In this document: positions 43,124 through 54,161 of the stretch, piece after piece
Layout: each line of letters starts with the position of its first letter
Numbering within the stretch: position 1 is the stretch's first letter
Assembly (NCBI GenBank): GCA_009667805.1
Contig: CM019069.1
Location: 91,299,204 to 91,363,203, forward strand
Direction of reading: 5' to 3'
DNA length: 64,000 nt
Origin: Leptobrachium leishanense
Lineage: Eukaryota; Chordata; Amphibia; Anura; Megophryidae
Notes under the pieces: generated by a model
Told to the model about the DNA's origin: nothing
The model's database searches: none
Seen by the model: only the letters and a program-made list of their open reading frames with translations
Translations under genes and position numbers: made by a program

Positions 43124-44298
43124 CTGCATAATCTTGTAAGAGTGAGATCACACAGGGCTTACGGCCAAGAAGCGTAACCCTCCATGGAGCCCAATGGACT
43201 CCAGGAGTTGATACTCACGGCAGCATGGAAGCACTTCTATGAGTATCTGAGAGGTTAGCATTGTGATCCTGGGCATGGTGCTGAGGTAGCACCTGCCCCG
43301 GAATATCTCTGTAACATGGGGACGCTACAGGGAAATCTGCAGGCACAGATTTTCCCCGTTAGCGTCCCCATGTTAGCTCAAATTAGGGAGTAGTGCCCTA
43401 AACCTATACCGTGCAATATTTTGTAAATGGTAGCACTGTATATTCTGGTATGTCTGTATGTATGTAGGTTATAATAGGCACATGACAGAGAAGGCATCAG
43501 TGCTGGGGAATAACAAGTGTCAGTATTGTAGATGTTCAGCACAGACAAGAAAGGTTAGAGTAGGACATGTCAAAAAAAGAAATGTAGAAGGTTAAATAGA
43601 TAGAGCAGCTGAATGACATATTCTTGTTGTCTGTTATTACAGTAAATCAGCACTTGTTACTAAATGTTCTTTTTCCTTGTTCACTCTATATTTACAGAAT
43701 CTAAGAACAGCAGTGACAGTGATGGCAAAACTTTAACAGCAACACCAACTCAGTCCTCCCAGTAGTATATTTGATAGAGGATATCTGCTTGTCACTGCTA
43801 ACACATATGACTTCATCCACATTCAGTGGGAGAGACTTGGAGCTGCAGTAGTCAACCACCTCCCTCAAGGAACCATTTTTGAACTGCCCCAATCCTAGAT
43901 GGGGCACCATAATAACAAATATCTCTTCTGTGACCACCACTGTAACAGTCATCTTTCATGTCTGATAGCAAATAGAAAATCAAAGGGATACAATCTGAAG
44001 AAAAAGTATATAAATTGTTATATTCCATAACAGACACTCTCAAATACAAATGCCCACTCACATTTAGATAGATAAAATTATGCTTATCATCCTGCAGCAA
44101 TTCTCATGAATTATTTCTCAGATCCTCAGGGGCATGTGGGATCTTGATATCTCATCAGCAATGGAAGACAAAGCAAAAGGATAATAATGCAGCTTGGCAG
44201 GATAATATAGGTAGCCTAGGAGGAGTGGTATAAAGTACAAGGGTTGTGTCACCCCAAATAAGTTGATCATCAGTTTTTAAACAAGAGCCAGTGTTCAG
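43124..44298. other. Unclassified; possible coding relic
   Basis: 43130-43440 is GC-richer with an inverted pair ATGGGGACGCTA / TAGCGTCCCCAT (43316-43327, 43369-43380). 43690-44100 is open in pieces on the minus strand (up to 83 codons each in two frames), but I do not recognise the protein. The rest has no feature. Confidence 0.35.
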
Positions 44299-44545
44299 TA
44301 GGGATGGGCCGAACACCCCTCGTGTTCGGCTCGCATTCGAACTCGAACATTGGAAAAAGTTTGAATTTGAACGTGAACACGATTCGAACGCAATGCAAGT
44401 CAATGGGGCTCGAACGTTCGAAAATTAAGGTGCCCTCCAAGAGGGCATATATGCAAGATGTTGGCCAAAAAAGGTGTATGGTGGTACAGGTAGTGCCATG
44501 GGGGACAGGAAACAATGAAAAAAAAGTAAAAAAAGCTAACGTTTT
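44299..44545 (+). mobile_element. Truncated hAT end (same family)
   Basis: It begins TAGGGATGGGCCGAACACCC and follows the terminal sequence of the family, with the GCCCTCCAAGAGGGC hairpin at 44431-44445 and the GGTGTATGGTGG..GTGCC part. Similarity ends near 44545 with no second terminus. Confidence 0.8.
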
Positions 44546-45079
44546 TAAACCTTTCACTGCTGAGTGCTGAGCCATTTCACTGCTGTGCGCTGAGCTAATT
44601 TTTAATGCTTTTGCTCATGTTTAAACGCGATTTGAAGCCATGGGAAATGTTTAAGCAACAACGAGTGGGGAAAATTACGATCTTAACGCAAATGTTAAAG
44701 CTCACTTGCGTGAGCATTAATGTTTGCTGCGGTGTTCACCGCATATCTGTAATGATTCCAAAGGACAACAGACCTCTAACCCTCCAATCCTTAGGATGGT
44801 CGGGACCACTAAACCTAACCTCTAGCAGCTACACAGGCCAGGGAGACAGCACCAGCAATATACACCACAGACTGAGATCAATATAAGTTTGTACTGCGCT
44901 ATAGTGTATGGCAGGATGGAAGCGCACCAGCAGTAACAAGCAGCGGAATATACCAGACAGGGGCATAGAGCGAGAGTAGTCATTATAACAAAACCAGGTC
45001 AACAACTGTTAGGCACTAGTACTGCGCTACTGTATATGGTGAGAACAGGAGGCAAACAGAACAGGCAGGGAGTACACAG
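44546..45079. other. LTR-like repeat interrupted by the hAT insertion
   Basis: 44770-45079 and the continuation after 57343 form one purine-rich non-coding segment (AACAGGAGGCAAACAGAACAGG) that was the target of the 12-kb hAT element. It is LTR-like in texture, but I find no ends. Confidence 0.4.
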
Positions 45080-45799
45080 TAGGGATGAGCTGTTCGGGTT
45101 CGGACGGTTCGGGGTTCGACCCGAACTTAGCCTGTTCGAGCAGATCGCGAACCCCGAACATTTCCGGGTGTTCGCCGCATGTTCGACCACAATGGACCAC
45201 AATGCATTTTCCCACTGCCTGAAGCTCGTAATTGGCTACAGCCTTGCACCTGGCCACAGGTCTGGTGCAAGACTGGTTGAACACTATGCCAATCACCGCT
45301 CAGAGTCCTGATTGGGCAAATTTTGCCCAATCATGGGCTCACAGAGCTAAGTCCCGCAGCACACTATATAAGGTTTCAACGCAGCGCTTCTGCACGCATT
45401 TCAGAGAAGATTTCAAAGAAGATAGTTGTGTGTGTTGTTACTGCCGGTCTGCCACGCTACTGGGGGGGTCTGGGGGGGTCTCATTTCGACCAAATATCAG
45501 GGAATTTAGGTGATGTGTGTCTTGTCACTGTGCCAGCAAGTTTTTTTTTTGGGGTTTACAACTTTATTTAAAACATTTGTGAATTGAGGTGATTTTCTGG
45601 GTCTTGTCACACTGTGCCAGCAAGTCTTTTTGGGTCTCATTTATACCAAATATCAGGGAATTTGGGGGGCGTGGTCTGACCGCGGAGAGAGCTGGCCGCG
45701 TGAGAGCAGAGCTCCGGCAAAGGGGACACCGAAACAGCGGATATATCAAGCAAATTTACCCTAAAAAGTACCTTTCAGGCAGGGCAAGGTCGGCTGAAT

Positions 45800-46759
45800 A
45801 TGATGCCAGCACAAAAAACCGCAAAAAAAACGTCAAAGGCTGAGTTTTTTACGCCGCGGGGTTTGAAGCAGAAAGAAGGCCTGGGCACCCAAGATGGCGG
45901 CGGTTCCACACAGACATCGCCGGTCGCGGAGATGGACCCAGGACTGGCCCTGCAAGGTATGGAGGCTTTTACTGCACGCATAGAGGGCTTAATAACCTCT
46001 CTCTCGGACAAACTGACCTCCCGGTTGGACTCTGTGGCGGCGGATATTAAGAGGGAGATTCGGGAGATTGGAGATCGCACAGACAAATTGGAGGAGAAAA
46101 TGGCGGAACAAGCTGGAGCACACAACGAGATGGCGGAGAGGGTAGATGATCTGGAGGAACAACTGAAGGGGGCCTTATTGAAAGTAGCAGACATGGAGGA
46201 CAGATCACGGCGCCATAACTTGAAGATACGAGGTGTGCCAGACGCAGTGACAACGCAAGCCCTGTCGCAATATGTGACTGAGATTTTCCAACACCTTCTC
46301 CCCGATGCTACCCCTGATTCTCTCCTCTTTGATAGGATTCACCGGCTACCGAGACCCCCCTCGGCGCCCGAGAGATCACCGAGAGATGTTTTACTTAGAC
46401 TCCATTACTTCAAACCGCGTGAAGACGTGCTTCGGGCCTTGCGGTCTCCTGATGCTCTTAAGCCGGAGTATGATCACATTTCTATCTTTCCGGATCTGTC
46501 CAAGGCTACGTTACAAAACCGGAGAAACTTCCGCCAGGTGACTGAGGCTTTACGCGCTAATGGAGTGTTTTACAGATGGGGATTCCCGGTTAAGTTGTTG
46601 GTGGTCAGAAACGGAGCTTTCCACGTAATCACCTCGGTTGAAGCTGGGAAACGGCTTCTTAAAGTGTGGGGCATGGAACAACAGGGCCCTTCTTCTCCTC
46701 CGGCTACTCAAGCCCGGGGCTCGACTCAACGTCTGGATCCGGAGTGGCGTAAGAGATAA
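45800..46759 (+). CDS. L1-like ORF1 protein (RNA-binding chaperone)
   Basis: 319 codons. The N-terminus is basic (KKTSKAEF), followed by a coiled coil of about 90 residues (roughly 50-140, with heptads such as IKREIREIGDRTDKLEEKM). A short hinge MEDRSRRHNLKIRGVPD then leads into the RRM-like domain and a C-terminal domain (HYFKPREDVLRALR, FRQVTEALRANGVFYRWGFP). This is the L1 ORF1p plan: a trimeric coiled-coil protein that coats its own RNA and assists target-primed reverse transcription. The ATG at 45800 is preceded by GAAT, not an ideal context, but it is the first in frame after the 5' end. Confidence 0.9.
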   Translation: MMPAQKTAKKTSKAEFFTPRGLKQKEGLGTQDGGGSTQTSPVAEMDPGLALQGMEAFTARIEGLITSLSDKLTSRLDSVAADIKREIREIGDRTDKLEEKMAEQAGAHNEMAERVDDLEEQLKGALLKVADMEDRSRRHNLKIRGVPDAVTTQALSQYVTEIFQHLLPDATPDSLLFDRIHRLPRPPSAPERSPRDVLLRLHYFKPREDVLRALRSPDALKPEYDHISIFPDLSKATLQNRRNFRQVTEALRANGVFYRWGFPVKLLVVRNGAFHVITSVEAGKRLLKVWGMEQQGPSSPPATQARGSTQRLDPEWRKR

Positions 46760-47274
46760 AGTCAACGTTAGGCGTTCATGACAGCTGGCCGTGAAGAATT
46801 GATCCTCCAGTGGGAGGAAATAGGAGAAGGTCCGACTTGAAGGCCTTAATGTCCTGGGCTTCTCCTTCCTGGTCTTTATAGAGGGCACTAAGATGTAAAC
46901 CTGCAAAAGGAACGTCGGACTGGTCATTACGTTGCGAGGGTTAAGTCATTTGGACAGGTGCGCCCCGAAACTGGGCTCCTTGAGATCTCTCACCGTTTTG
47001 CTTTTTTTCTTCAATATACTGTTTGGTTTTGCGGGCCTGATCCTCCGCAGACCTCGAGGTTTCCCCCCCTCCCTCCTCCCGTGAGGGGTACGAGAAGGTT
47101 CCCCTTATTTTTGGGGCTTCTCGCTGGAGATGTTTCTGTTTATGGATGTACATAGTTCCCAGGTGAATACCTGGTTTGTGTGTTTTTTTTTCTGTGATTG
47201 TTATGTGTGGCCACCTCCTTGTTGTCTAGATAACGGTAAAAAAGTGCACTTTCCACATATCGATATTAAGCGCA
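46760..47274 (+). other. L1-like inter-ORF spacer
   Basis: The spacer is 515 bp between the ORF1 stop and the ORF2 ATG, with stops in all plus-strand frames. It is long compared with mammalian L1. ORF2 must be reached by reinitiation or an internal entry; nothing specific can be seen. A pyrimidine-rich stretch (47055-47090) is present. Confidence 0.7.
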
Positions 47275-50200
47275 ATGTTGAAGATAATCTCATACAATGT
47301 TAAGGGGCTAAACGCTCCGGTTAAGCGTCATTCTCTGGCGGCGGATGTGTTGCGGCTAAAGCCGGATGTGGTTTGCCTCCAGGAAACCCATTTTAAACGC
47401 CTTGCCCATCCCCCGCTAGGAATACGCAACTTTTCCACGCAATACCACGCCACGGGTCCTACCAAAGCGAGAGGGGTGTCGATTTTAATTAGAAAGATTT
47501 CGGATCCGCAGGGCCGCTATCTCATTTTGGTCTGCTCGCTGAATCACAAAACTTATACGCTGGTGAATGTATACTCGCCTAATACTGAACAACTTTCTTT
47601 TATCTCTGGAGTATTGCATAGGGTGTCCCTTGTAGCGACTGGTGTATTGCTAATATGCGGGGATCTTAATTACAGTATTGACCCATCGCGAGATGTCCGG
47701 TCCCCTAAGATCCCGATTCCGACCAAGCGTAGTATACGACAGGGACAGAAATTGAGAGACCTATTTTCCTCCCATGGTTTATATGACGTATGGCGCTTAT
47801 GGCACCCGGGCGACTCAGAGTTCACGTTCCATTCAAGGGTACACAATACGTATAGTAGGATAGATTATTTTCTGTTACAGGGCTCCTCTTTGTCACAGGT
47901 CCTTAAATGCAAGATTTTGGATATTACCTGGTCGGATCACGCGCCGATCTTTTTGACAATTGGAGAGGGCGGGGAAAGAGGAGCGGGGAAAGCGATGTGG
48001 CGTTTTAATGATTCAATTTTGTCTGACCCTGGAGCCTTGGCTGAAATAGAACAGACGTTGGCGGAATATTTTACGTTGAATACTACTCCAGGGGTCACGC
48101 CGGAAACACTTTGGCAAGCGCACAAAGCTGTCCTGAGGGGTGTGTGCATCAAATGGGCTTCCCGTTTGAACCAAGCTCGTCAGGCTGATAAACTTTTAAT
48201 ATTGTCTCAAATCCATATAGCTGCGCAGGCGAATAGCTCGAACCCTACCCCGGCCCATCTGAAAATACTCTTAGAAGCGCAGGCGCGACTGTCCGACTGG
48301 AATTACAAGGCTCTTCTCTATTCTCAGCGCAGATTGAAGGCACGGTACTATGCGTTTAGGGATCGTCCGGGACGGCTCTTGGCCAGATATCTTAGGCCTA
48401 TGGTTGCGAACACTAGAATTTCCCACCTGGTGCTTGATTCTGGTCGGAAGACGGTTTATAAACCACTGGAAATAGGGAATGCCCTAGCCGCGTACTATGG
48501 GGACCTGTATAATTTACAACCTGACCCGCTCCCCTCCTCCTTTTGTGAGGCACGGGTGGATCGGTATTTATCGGATCTCCATCTGCCTTCCCTGACTCCT
48601 ACCCAGAGGGACGGTTTATCGTCTCCCTTTACGGAGTTAGAGATAGCGACGACCATTAAGTCCCTTCCATCCCATAAATCCCCAGGCCCAGATGGCTTTA
48701 CAGACATATATTATAAGAATTTTTCTGCTCAGTTGACTCCCCACCTTCTCTCGCTTTTCACCTCTGCCGCGGAGGAAGGTAGATTTCCTGAGGAAATGTT
48801 ACGTACTACTATTGTCCCTCTCCCTAAACCCGGTAAATCCCCTACTCTGTGTCCAAACTTCAGACCGATATCTTTATTGAATGTTGATGTCAAAATATAT
48901 GCCAAAATTTTAGCGAATAGGGTGGCGGAACTCTTGCCTAAACTGATTTGCTCAGATCAGGTGGGGTTTATAAGGGGGAGACAGGGGCCGCACAACACTA
49001 AAAAACTGATAGATTTAATACAAGTAATTCAGACACACCGCCTCCCGAGCGTACTGTTGGCGCTAGACGCTGAAAAAGCGTTCGACAGAGTGGATTGGAT
49101 GTTTTTGCGTAAGGTGTTGCTGAAGTTTGGTTTTCCGGTCTCGGTGCTGCAGAGTATTTTCGCGTTATATGCTTCCCCGACGACGTCGGTATTGACGGCA
49201 GGTTTTTTATCGACTCAGTTTGGCATTAGAAATGGGACTAGACAGGGGTGTCCCCTGTCCCCATTGTTGTACGCTCTTGTGATCGAACCATTGGCGCAGC
49301 GAATAAGACAGGACGATGGGGTGGCGGGGATTATGGTGGGTCCAACAGTGTACAAGATAGGGCTCTTCGCAGATGACATTTTACTGACTCTTGCTGAACC
49401 TACAGACTCCTTACCTCGACTTAGTGAACTCCTGACGGAATATAGTGCGGTATCTTTTCATAAAATTAATTTACCTAAGTCGCAGGCGTTAACTATCAAT
49501 GTCCCTGGGGAGGTTAGGGAATCACTAAGACAGCATTTTCAGTTTGAATGGCGGGAGGATTATCTGCAGTACCTAGGGGTAAAAATTTCTAAATCTCCTG
49601 ACCAATTATTCGACCTAAATTACAAACCCTTCTTATCTCATATAAAACAGCTTTTGTTTAAATGGAAAAGGACGTCCTTATCGTGGATGGGTAGGATGGC
49701 TGCTATTAAAATGTCACTTCTGCCCAAGCTACTATATTATTTTCGAACCATTCCGATCCGTTTACCTAAATCTTACTTAGACGAGATACAATCTCTTTTG
49801 AACCATTATGTGTGGAACGGAAAACGACCTAGGGTTCCCACTAGGTTGCTCAACCTCCCCATACGGAGAGGCGGGCTGGCTATGCCTAATATACACCTGT
49901 ACCACAGAGCTGCGGTGCTGGCGTCTTTAGCAGAATACTTCCACTCCCCGCGCCCTCCACAGTGGACAACCATAGAACAGTCTTTTGCGAAACAATACCT
50001 AATAACAACTGTCATTTGGCTCACACGCCGCCAGAGGCCCCCTCTACCAGATATATTGCCACTAACTAGATGGTATTTGCACGTCTGGGATATGAGTCGT
50101 ACCCTCTTATTAGATACTACCTCTCTCTCGCTGGCAACCCCTCTGGAGGTCTTGACACATTGGATTGCAGACTTTGACTGTGCTAGGTGGACCTCTAGGG

Positions 50201-51084
50201 GGATTGGCCATCTCCACCAATTGATATCGGGAGGGAAAATGATGACCTTCGAAATGCTACAGCAGCGTTATAGGTTAACGGAGGCATGGCGGCTTTCTTA
50301 CTACCAAATAGCTTTGGTTATACGTCGGCCAGGCATGAGTTTCCCACCTACCTTACCTCAGGCCCCATTGTCACCATTTGCGAGTTTTGTGGTAAAACCA
50401 AGCACAAAGGCAAAACTCCTTTCTATATGCTATGCGGCGCTAAATGTTCCATCACCGGATCACACATGGTCATTCCAAAAGGCTTGGGAGGGGGAGTTGG
50501 GTATTAGGATACCATCTCAAGCTTGGGAGTGGGCGTTTGAATTGGACAGGGGAGCGTACCGATGTGCTTCTTTGATGGAAGTGAGACGTAAAGTATTATA
50601 CCGTTGGTACCTAGTACCAGCAAGGGAATGTCATATGAATAAAACAGTCTCACCAATATGTTGGCGCTGCGAGAGGTTAAAAGGAACTATGATTCATGTT
50701 TGGTGGGATTGTGTGGCAGTAGAGCCATTATGGCGAGGAGTGGGAGGCCTGGTGGAAAAAGCAATAGGATTGGGGATACCATTTGCTCCGGCGGATTTTT
50801 TATTGGGTATATCAAAGGTTAGGTTGGGCAAGTGGCAAAGGAGATTGTTTTGTGCGATAACCTCTAGCACTATGTTGTTGATAGCTCGGAGATGGAAGCA
50901 ACAGCGGGTTCCTACTGTCCGTGAGGTACGGGATATGGTAAATAATATTAGGGAATATGAGCTGATCGCTAGACATATTTCTGATTTCCCACAGCCGGAA
51001 AATGACCACTGGTCCCTTTGGGATTCTATGTTGGCTGCGGAATGCACCGCAGACTCAGAGGGGCCGGGCCAGGTTGGAACGTAA
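47275..51084 (+). CDS. L1-like ORF2: APE endonuclease and reverse transcriptase
   Basis: 1269 codons without a stop. Residues 1-230 are an apurinic-type endonuclease: SYNVKGLN, CLQETHFK, GDLNYSID, SRIDYFLL and the terminal SDHAPI are all present. The RT spans roughly 440-730, with KSPGPDGFTDIYY, SLLNVDVKIYAKIL, DQVGFIRGRQ, LDAEKAFDRVDW, GTRQGCPLSPLLYAL and the active site FADDILL near residue 698. At 1129-1146 lies the zinc knuckle CWRCERLKGTMIHVWWDC (C-x2-C-x8-H-x4-C). The protein nicks the target and primes reverse transcription on the nick. The residues needed for both activities are visible, so the copy could encode a working enzyme; that is inferred, not shown. Confidence 0.93.
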   Translation: MLKIISYNVKGLNAPVKRHSLAADVLRLKPDVVCLQETHFKRLAHPPLGIRNFSTQYHATGPTKARGVSILIRKISDPQGRYLILVCSLNHKTYTLVNVYSPNTEQLSFISGVLHRVSLVATGVLLICGDLNYSIDPSRDVRSPKIPIPTKRSIRQGQKLRDLFSSHGLYDVWRLWHPGDSEFTFHSRVHNTYSRIDYFLLQGSSLSQVLKCKILDITWSDHAPIFLTIGEGGERGAGKAMWRFNDSILSDPGALAEIEQTLAEYFTLNTTPGVTPETLWQAHKAVLRGVCIKWASRLNQARQADKLLILSQIHIAAQANSSNPTPAHLKILLEAQARLSDWNYKALLYSQRRLKARYYAFRDRPGRLLARYLRPMVANTRISHLVLDSGRKTVYKPLEIGNALAAYYGDLYNLQPDPLPSSFCEARVDRYLSDLHLPSLTPTQRDGLSSPFTELEIATTIKSLPSHKSPGPDGFTDIYYKNFSAQLTPHLLSLFTSAAEEGRFPEEMLRTTIVPLPKPGKSPTLCPNFRPISLLNVDVKIYAKILANRVAELLPKLICSDQVGFIRGRQGPHNTKKLIDLIQVIQTHRLPSVLLALDAEKAFDRVDWMFLRKVLLKFGFPVSVLQSIFALYASPTTSVLTAGFLSTQFGIRNGTRQGCPLSPLLYALVIEPLAQRIRQDDGVAGIMVGPTVYKIGLFADDILLTLAEPTDSLPRLSELLTEYSAVSFHKINLPKSQALTINVPGEVRESLRQHFQFEWREDYLQYLGVKISKSPDQLFDLNYKPFLSHIKQLLFKWKRTSLSWMGRMAAIKMSLLPKLLYYFRTIPIRLPKSYLDEIQSLLNHYVWNGKRPRVPTRLLNLPIRRGGLAMPNIHLYHRAAVLASLAEYFHSPRPPQWTTIEQSFAKQYLITTVIWLTRRQRPPLPDILPLTRWYLHVWDMSRTLLLDTTSLSLATPLEVLTHWIADFDCARWTSRGIGHLHQLISGGKMMTFEMLQQRYRLTEAWRLSYYQIALVIRRPGMSFPPTLPQAPLSPFASFVVKPSTKAKLLSICYAALNVPSPDHTWSFQKAWEGELGIRIPSQAWEWAFELDRGAYRCASLMEVRRKVLYRWYLVPARECHMNKTVSPICWRCERLKGTMIHVWWDCVAVEPLWRGVGGLVEKAIGLGIPFAPADFLLGISKVRLGKWQRRLFCAITSSTMLLIARRWKQQRVPTVREVRDMVNNIREYELIARHISDFPQPENDHWSLWDSMLAAECTADSEGPGQVGT

Positions 51085-51355
51085 TGTACGTTGGCTAACG
51101 CAACACCTAATAATGTTGGGACGTTGGGATTGTAATTCATGTCATTTTCTAAGGTATTACTCTTCAGTTACGGGCTGGTGGCCTGTGTATGTTTGTTTGT
51201 AAGTTACTGTATGTTTGTTCCCCTTATATGTAACTAGAAAGGTAATGACTGCCCTGTTTTTTCTTTCTGTACCCAACTGTTATACATTTCTGTTTTTTTT
51301 CTCCAAAAAATAATAAAAACTTTGAATTTAAAAAAAAAAAAATATCAGGGAATTT

Positions 51356-52010
51356 AGGTGATGTGTGTCTTGTCACTGTGCCAGCAATTTTTTTGGGGGT
51401 TTACAACTTTCTTTAAAACATTTGTGAATTGAGGTGATCTTCTGGGTCTCGTCACACAGCCAGCAATTATTTTTAGGGCTCACTAATTTCTTTAAAACAC
51501 TTGGGAATTAAGGTGATCTGTGTCTCGTCATACAAACAGTACCACGCTGTATTTTGGGGCTCACTAGTTTCTTTAAAACACTTGGGAATTAAGGTGATCT
51601 GTGTCTCGTCATACAAAAAGTACCACGCTGTATTTTGGGGCGCACTAATTTCTTTAAAACACTTGGGAATTAAGGTGATCTGTGTCTCGTCATACAAACA
51701 GTACCACGCTGTATTTTGGGGCTCACTAATTTCTTTAAAACACTTGGGAATTAAGGTGATCTGTGTCTCGTCATACAAAAAGTACCACGCTGTATTTTGG
51801 GGCTCACTAATTTCTTTAAAACACTTGGGAATTAAGGTGATCTGTGTCTTGTCATACAAAAAGTACCACGCTGTATTTTGGGGCTCACTAATTTCTTTAA
51901 AACACTTGGGAATTAAGGTGATCTGTGTCTCGTCATACAAAAAGTACCACGCTGTATTTTGGGGCTCACTAATTTATTTAAAACATTTGTGAATTAAGGT
52001 GATCTGTCTC
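51356..52010 (+). repeat. 81-bp tandem array in the hAT 5' region
   Basis: After the LINE, two diverged units are followed by six near-identical 81-bp units (core CACTTGGGAATTAAGGTGATC at 51498, 51579, 51660, 51741, 51822, 51903) and one decayed unit. The part before the LINE (45490-45663) carries related diverged units. Because 81 is divisible by 3 and the unit has few stops, long frames run through on both strands; they are not genes. Confidence 0.93.
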
Positions 52011-52124
52011 TTGTCACTGGCTGCCAGCTATCAGTGTGTCTCACTGAGTTTACCAGAGTTATTTAAATCTTTATACCAGAGTTGAATCAGAGTTCTGTAT
52101 ATATTAATCTATATATCACTCACC

Positions 52125-54161
52125 ATGTCTGAAAGAACAAAAAGGACAGGCAGACGCTCCCAGCCACAGATAAGAGGGCAAGCAGCCCCTGTGTCGGGAG
52201 GCTGTGTCTCTGGTCGTGGTGGACGTGGTGCATCCTCTGCAGGGGCACGCTTGTCCTTTCTAACTGGTGCTGGCCGTCTTAAGCAGCAGCAACATACAGA
52301 GGACTTGGTGGATTGGCTAACCAGGCCATCCTCATCCTCTGAGTCCTCTGCCAGCCAGGCTTCTAGTGCTTTACAGTCCACCTCAGCTGCCAAAGCATCT
52401 AATGCAGCCTCCATGTCCACAGCTACTCCTTCTGTAGCCTCGCTATCACACACGGAGGAGTCAGCTGAATTGTTTGACTACAATGAGAGTGACATGCTGC
52501 TTGAGGATGCGCAGCAAGTACAGTGCTCTGATTCAATCTCTGAGGTTGAGCAAGGGAGTATAATCAACCTAGAGGAAGGGGGTGCCAGTGATGACACACA
52601 AATAACTGGCACTCGTGTTGCCCCAGCAGCTGCAGCATACTGCCAAGTTGGCTCCAGTGACGAGGAGATAGGGGGTGAAGATGACATTGATGATGATGAG
52701 GTCACTGACTCCACCTGGGTACCAGGTCGAACTGAGGAATCAAGTGAGGAGGAGGGGGAGGAGGAGGAGGCACAGCAAACACGAGGCACAACATCCTCTG
52801 TGACCAACCGTAGCACTAGCCAGTCCAATGCATCACATGTCAGAGCTGCTCCGGTGCAGAGCGCTGTTGTCTCAAAGAACACATGCAAGAACTCTGCTGT
52901 CTGGGAGTTCTTTAAGAACTGTGCAGCAGACCCCACCGTTGCTATTTGTAATCTATGTCAGAGGAGGCTGAAACGTCGGATAAACACCGGACACTTGGGT
53001 ACCACGTGCTTGAGGCGACATATGAACAAGTGCCACACATCCCGTTGGGGCAAAACTTTGAGTAGGTCCTCCTCCTCCACATCTGTCTCTACCCACACTG
53101 TATGTCCTGCCATGCAATTGCCTACAACCTCCACCGACAGGGATGATGCTACAGTAATGGATGTACCAGCAGGTCCTTCCTCACAATGTGACATCATCCC
53201 AGTAGCTGAAGATTTACGCAGTCAGATTACGTTGCCGCAGCTGCTGCAGCGAAAGAAAAAATATAGTCCCAACCATCCCCAAGCACAGCGTCTAAATGCC
53301 AGCTTAGCAAAATTACTCGCATTGCAGCTGCTGCCTTTCCAGCTGGTGGACTCAGCTCCCTTCCGTGAATTTGCTGAATGCGCTGTACCACAGTGGCAGG
53401 TTCCAAAACGCCATTACTTTTCACGCAAGGCCATTCCAGCACTATACCAGCACGTGGAAGACAATGTTATCCAGTCATTGGGAAAGGCAGTCAGCAGCAA
53501 GGTGCATGTCACTTTAGACACGTGGTCCAGCAAGCATGGACAGGGTCGTTACATTTCTTTCACGGAACACTGGGTAACTCTGATTGCAGCTGGGAGGGAT
53601 CCAAGACGGGGCTCTGTGCTGGAGCTTGTTCATCCACTACGCCTCCAGAATGCTGCTTGTATGAGGTCTGTCTGCTCCACCACCACCACCTCTTCTTCCT
53701 CCTCCTTCTCTGTCTCTGGCGAAGTGGCAGTTAAACCGACGCCTGACAGGGTCTACGCAATGGCTCAAGCAAAAAGATGCCATACTGTGCTTGAGCTGGT
53801 TTGTTTAGGGGACAGGAACCACACCGGGTCAGACATTTTGTCAGCTCTGCAGGGGCAGGTGCAGAGATGGTTAACACCACGCCAGCTTGAGCTGGGAATG
53901 ATCATCTGCAATAATGGCAGCAACCTTCTCTCCTCCCTACGCAAGGGTAAATTGACGCATGTACCATGCCTAGCACACGTCCTAAATCTGGTGGTACAGC
54001 GTTTCCTAACCAAGTACCCAGGGCTGCAAGAGCTTCTCATCCAGGCCAGAAAAGTCTGCAGCCACTTCAGACGGTCATTCCCAGCAAGCGTTCGCCTGGC
54101 AGAATTTCAAAGAGAATTCCACCTTCCCACAATCCGAGAATTCCACCTTCCCCAAGTCTGA
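52125..54161 (+). pseudogene. hAT transposase, N-terminal two thirds
   Basis: 678 codons from an ATG in good context (CACCATGT). The N-terminal 250 residues are Ser/Glu-rich and acidic. A BED zinc finger follows at about 253-305 (AVWEFF, AICNLC, LRRHMNKCH), which binds the subterminal DNA in hAT transposases. The RNase H-like core starts with VTLDTWSSKHG, first catalytic Asp at residue 465. The second motif reads IICNNGSN (Asn at 596) where Asp is expected. CLAHVLNLVVQRF (near 620) is the usual Cys/His motif. Frame is lost near 54110-54160, where a 21-bp segment (AGAATTCCACCTTCCC) is duplicated, and the conserved sequence continues in the frame of 54162-54955. Confidence 0.9.

Larger units (their letters stand above)
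45664..51339 (+). mobile_element. Full-length L1-like retrotransposon, apparently intact
   Basis: A 5676-bp insert bracketed by a perfect 16-bp duplication AAATATCAGGGAATTT (45648-45663, 51340-51355). It starts GGGGGGCGTGGTCTGACC, has a very short 5' UTR (136 bp), two open frames, a 514-bp inter-ORF spacer and a 255-bp 3' UTR ending in AATAATAAAAAC and an A-run. Both ORFs are uninterrupted and all catalytic motifs are present, so it may have been active recently. It lies in the hAT element upstream of the transposase and is therefore younger than it. Confidence 0.95.

Noticed and set aside
46550..46927. 125-codon minus frame across the end of ORF1
   Set aside because: Ser/Thr/Leu-rich shadow of the L1 ORF1 gene.
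51473..51992. Overlapping 155- and 163-codon frames on opposite strands
   Set aside because: Both follow from the 81-bp tandem unit (a multiple of 3) and have no protein motif.
52109..52936. Minus-strand frames over the transposase
   Set aside because: Mirror frames of Ser/Glu-rich plus-strand coding; the BED finger and the core motifs are on the plus strand.
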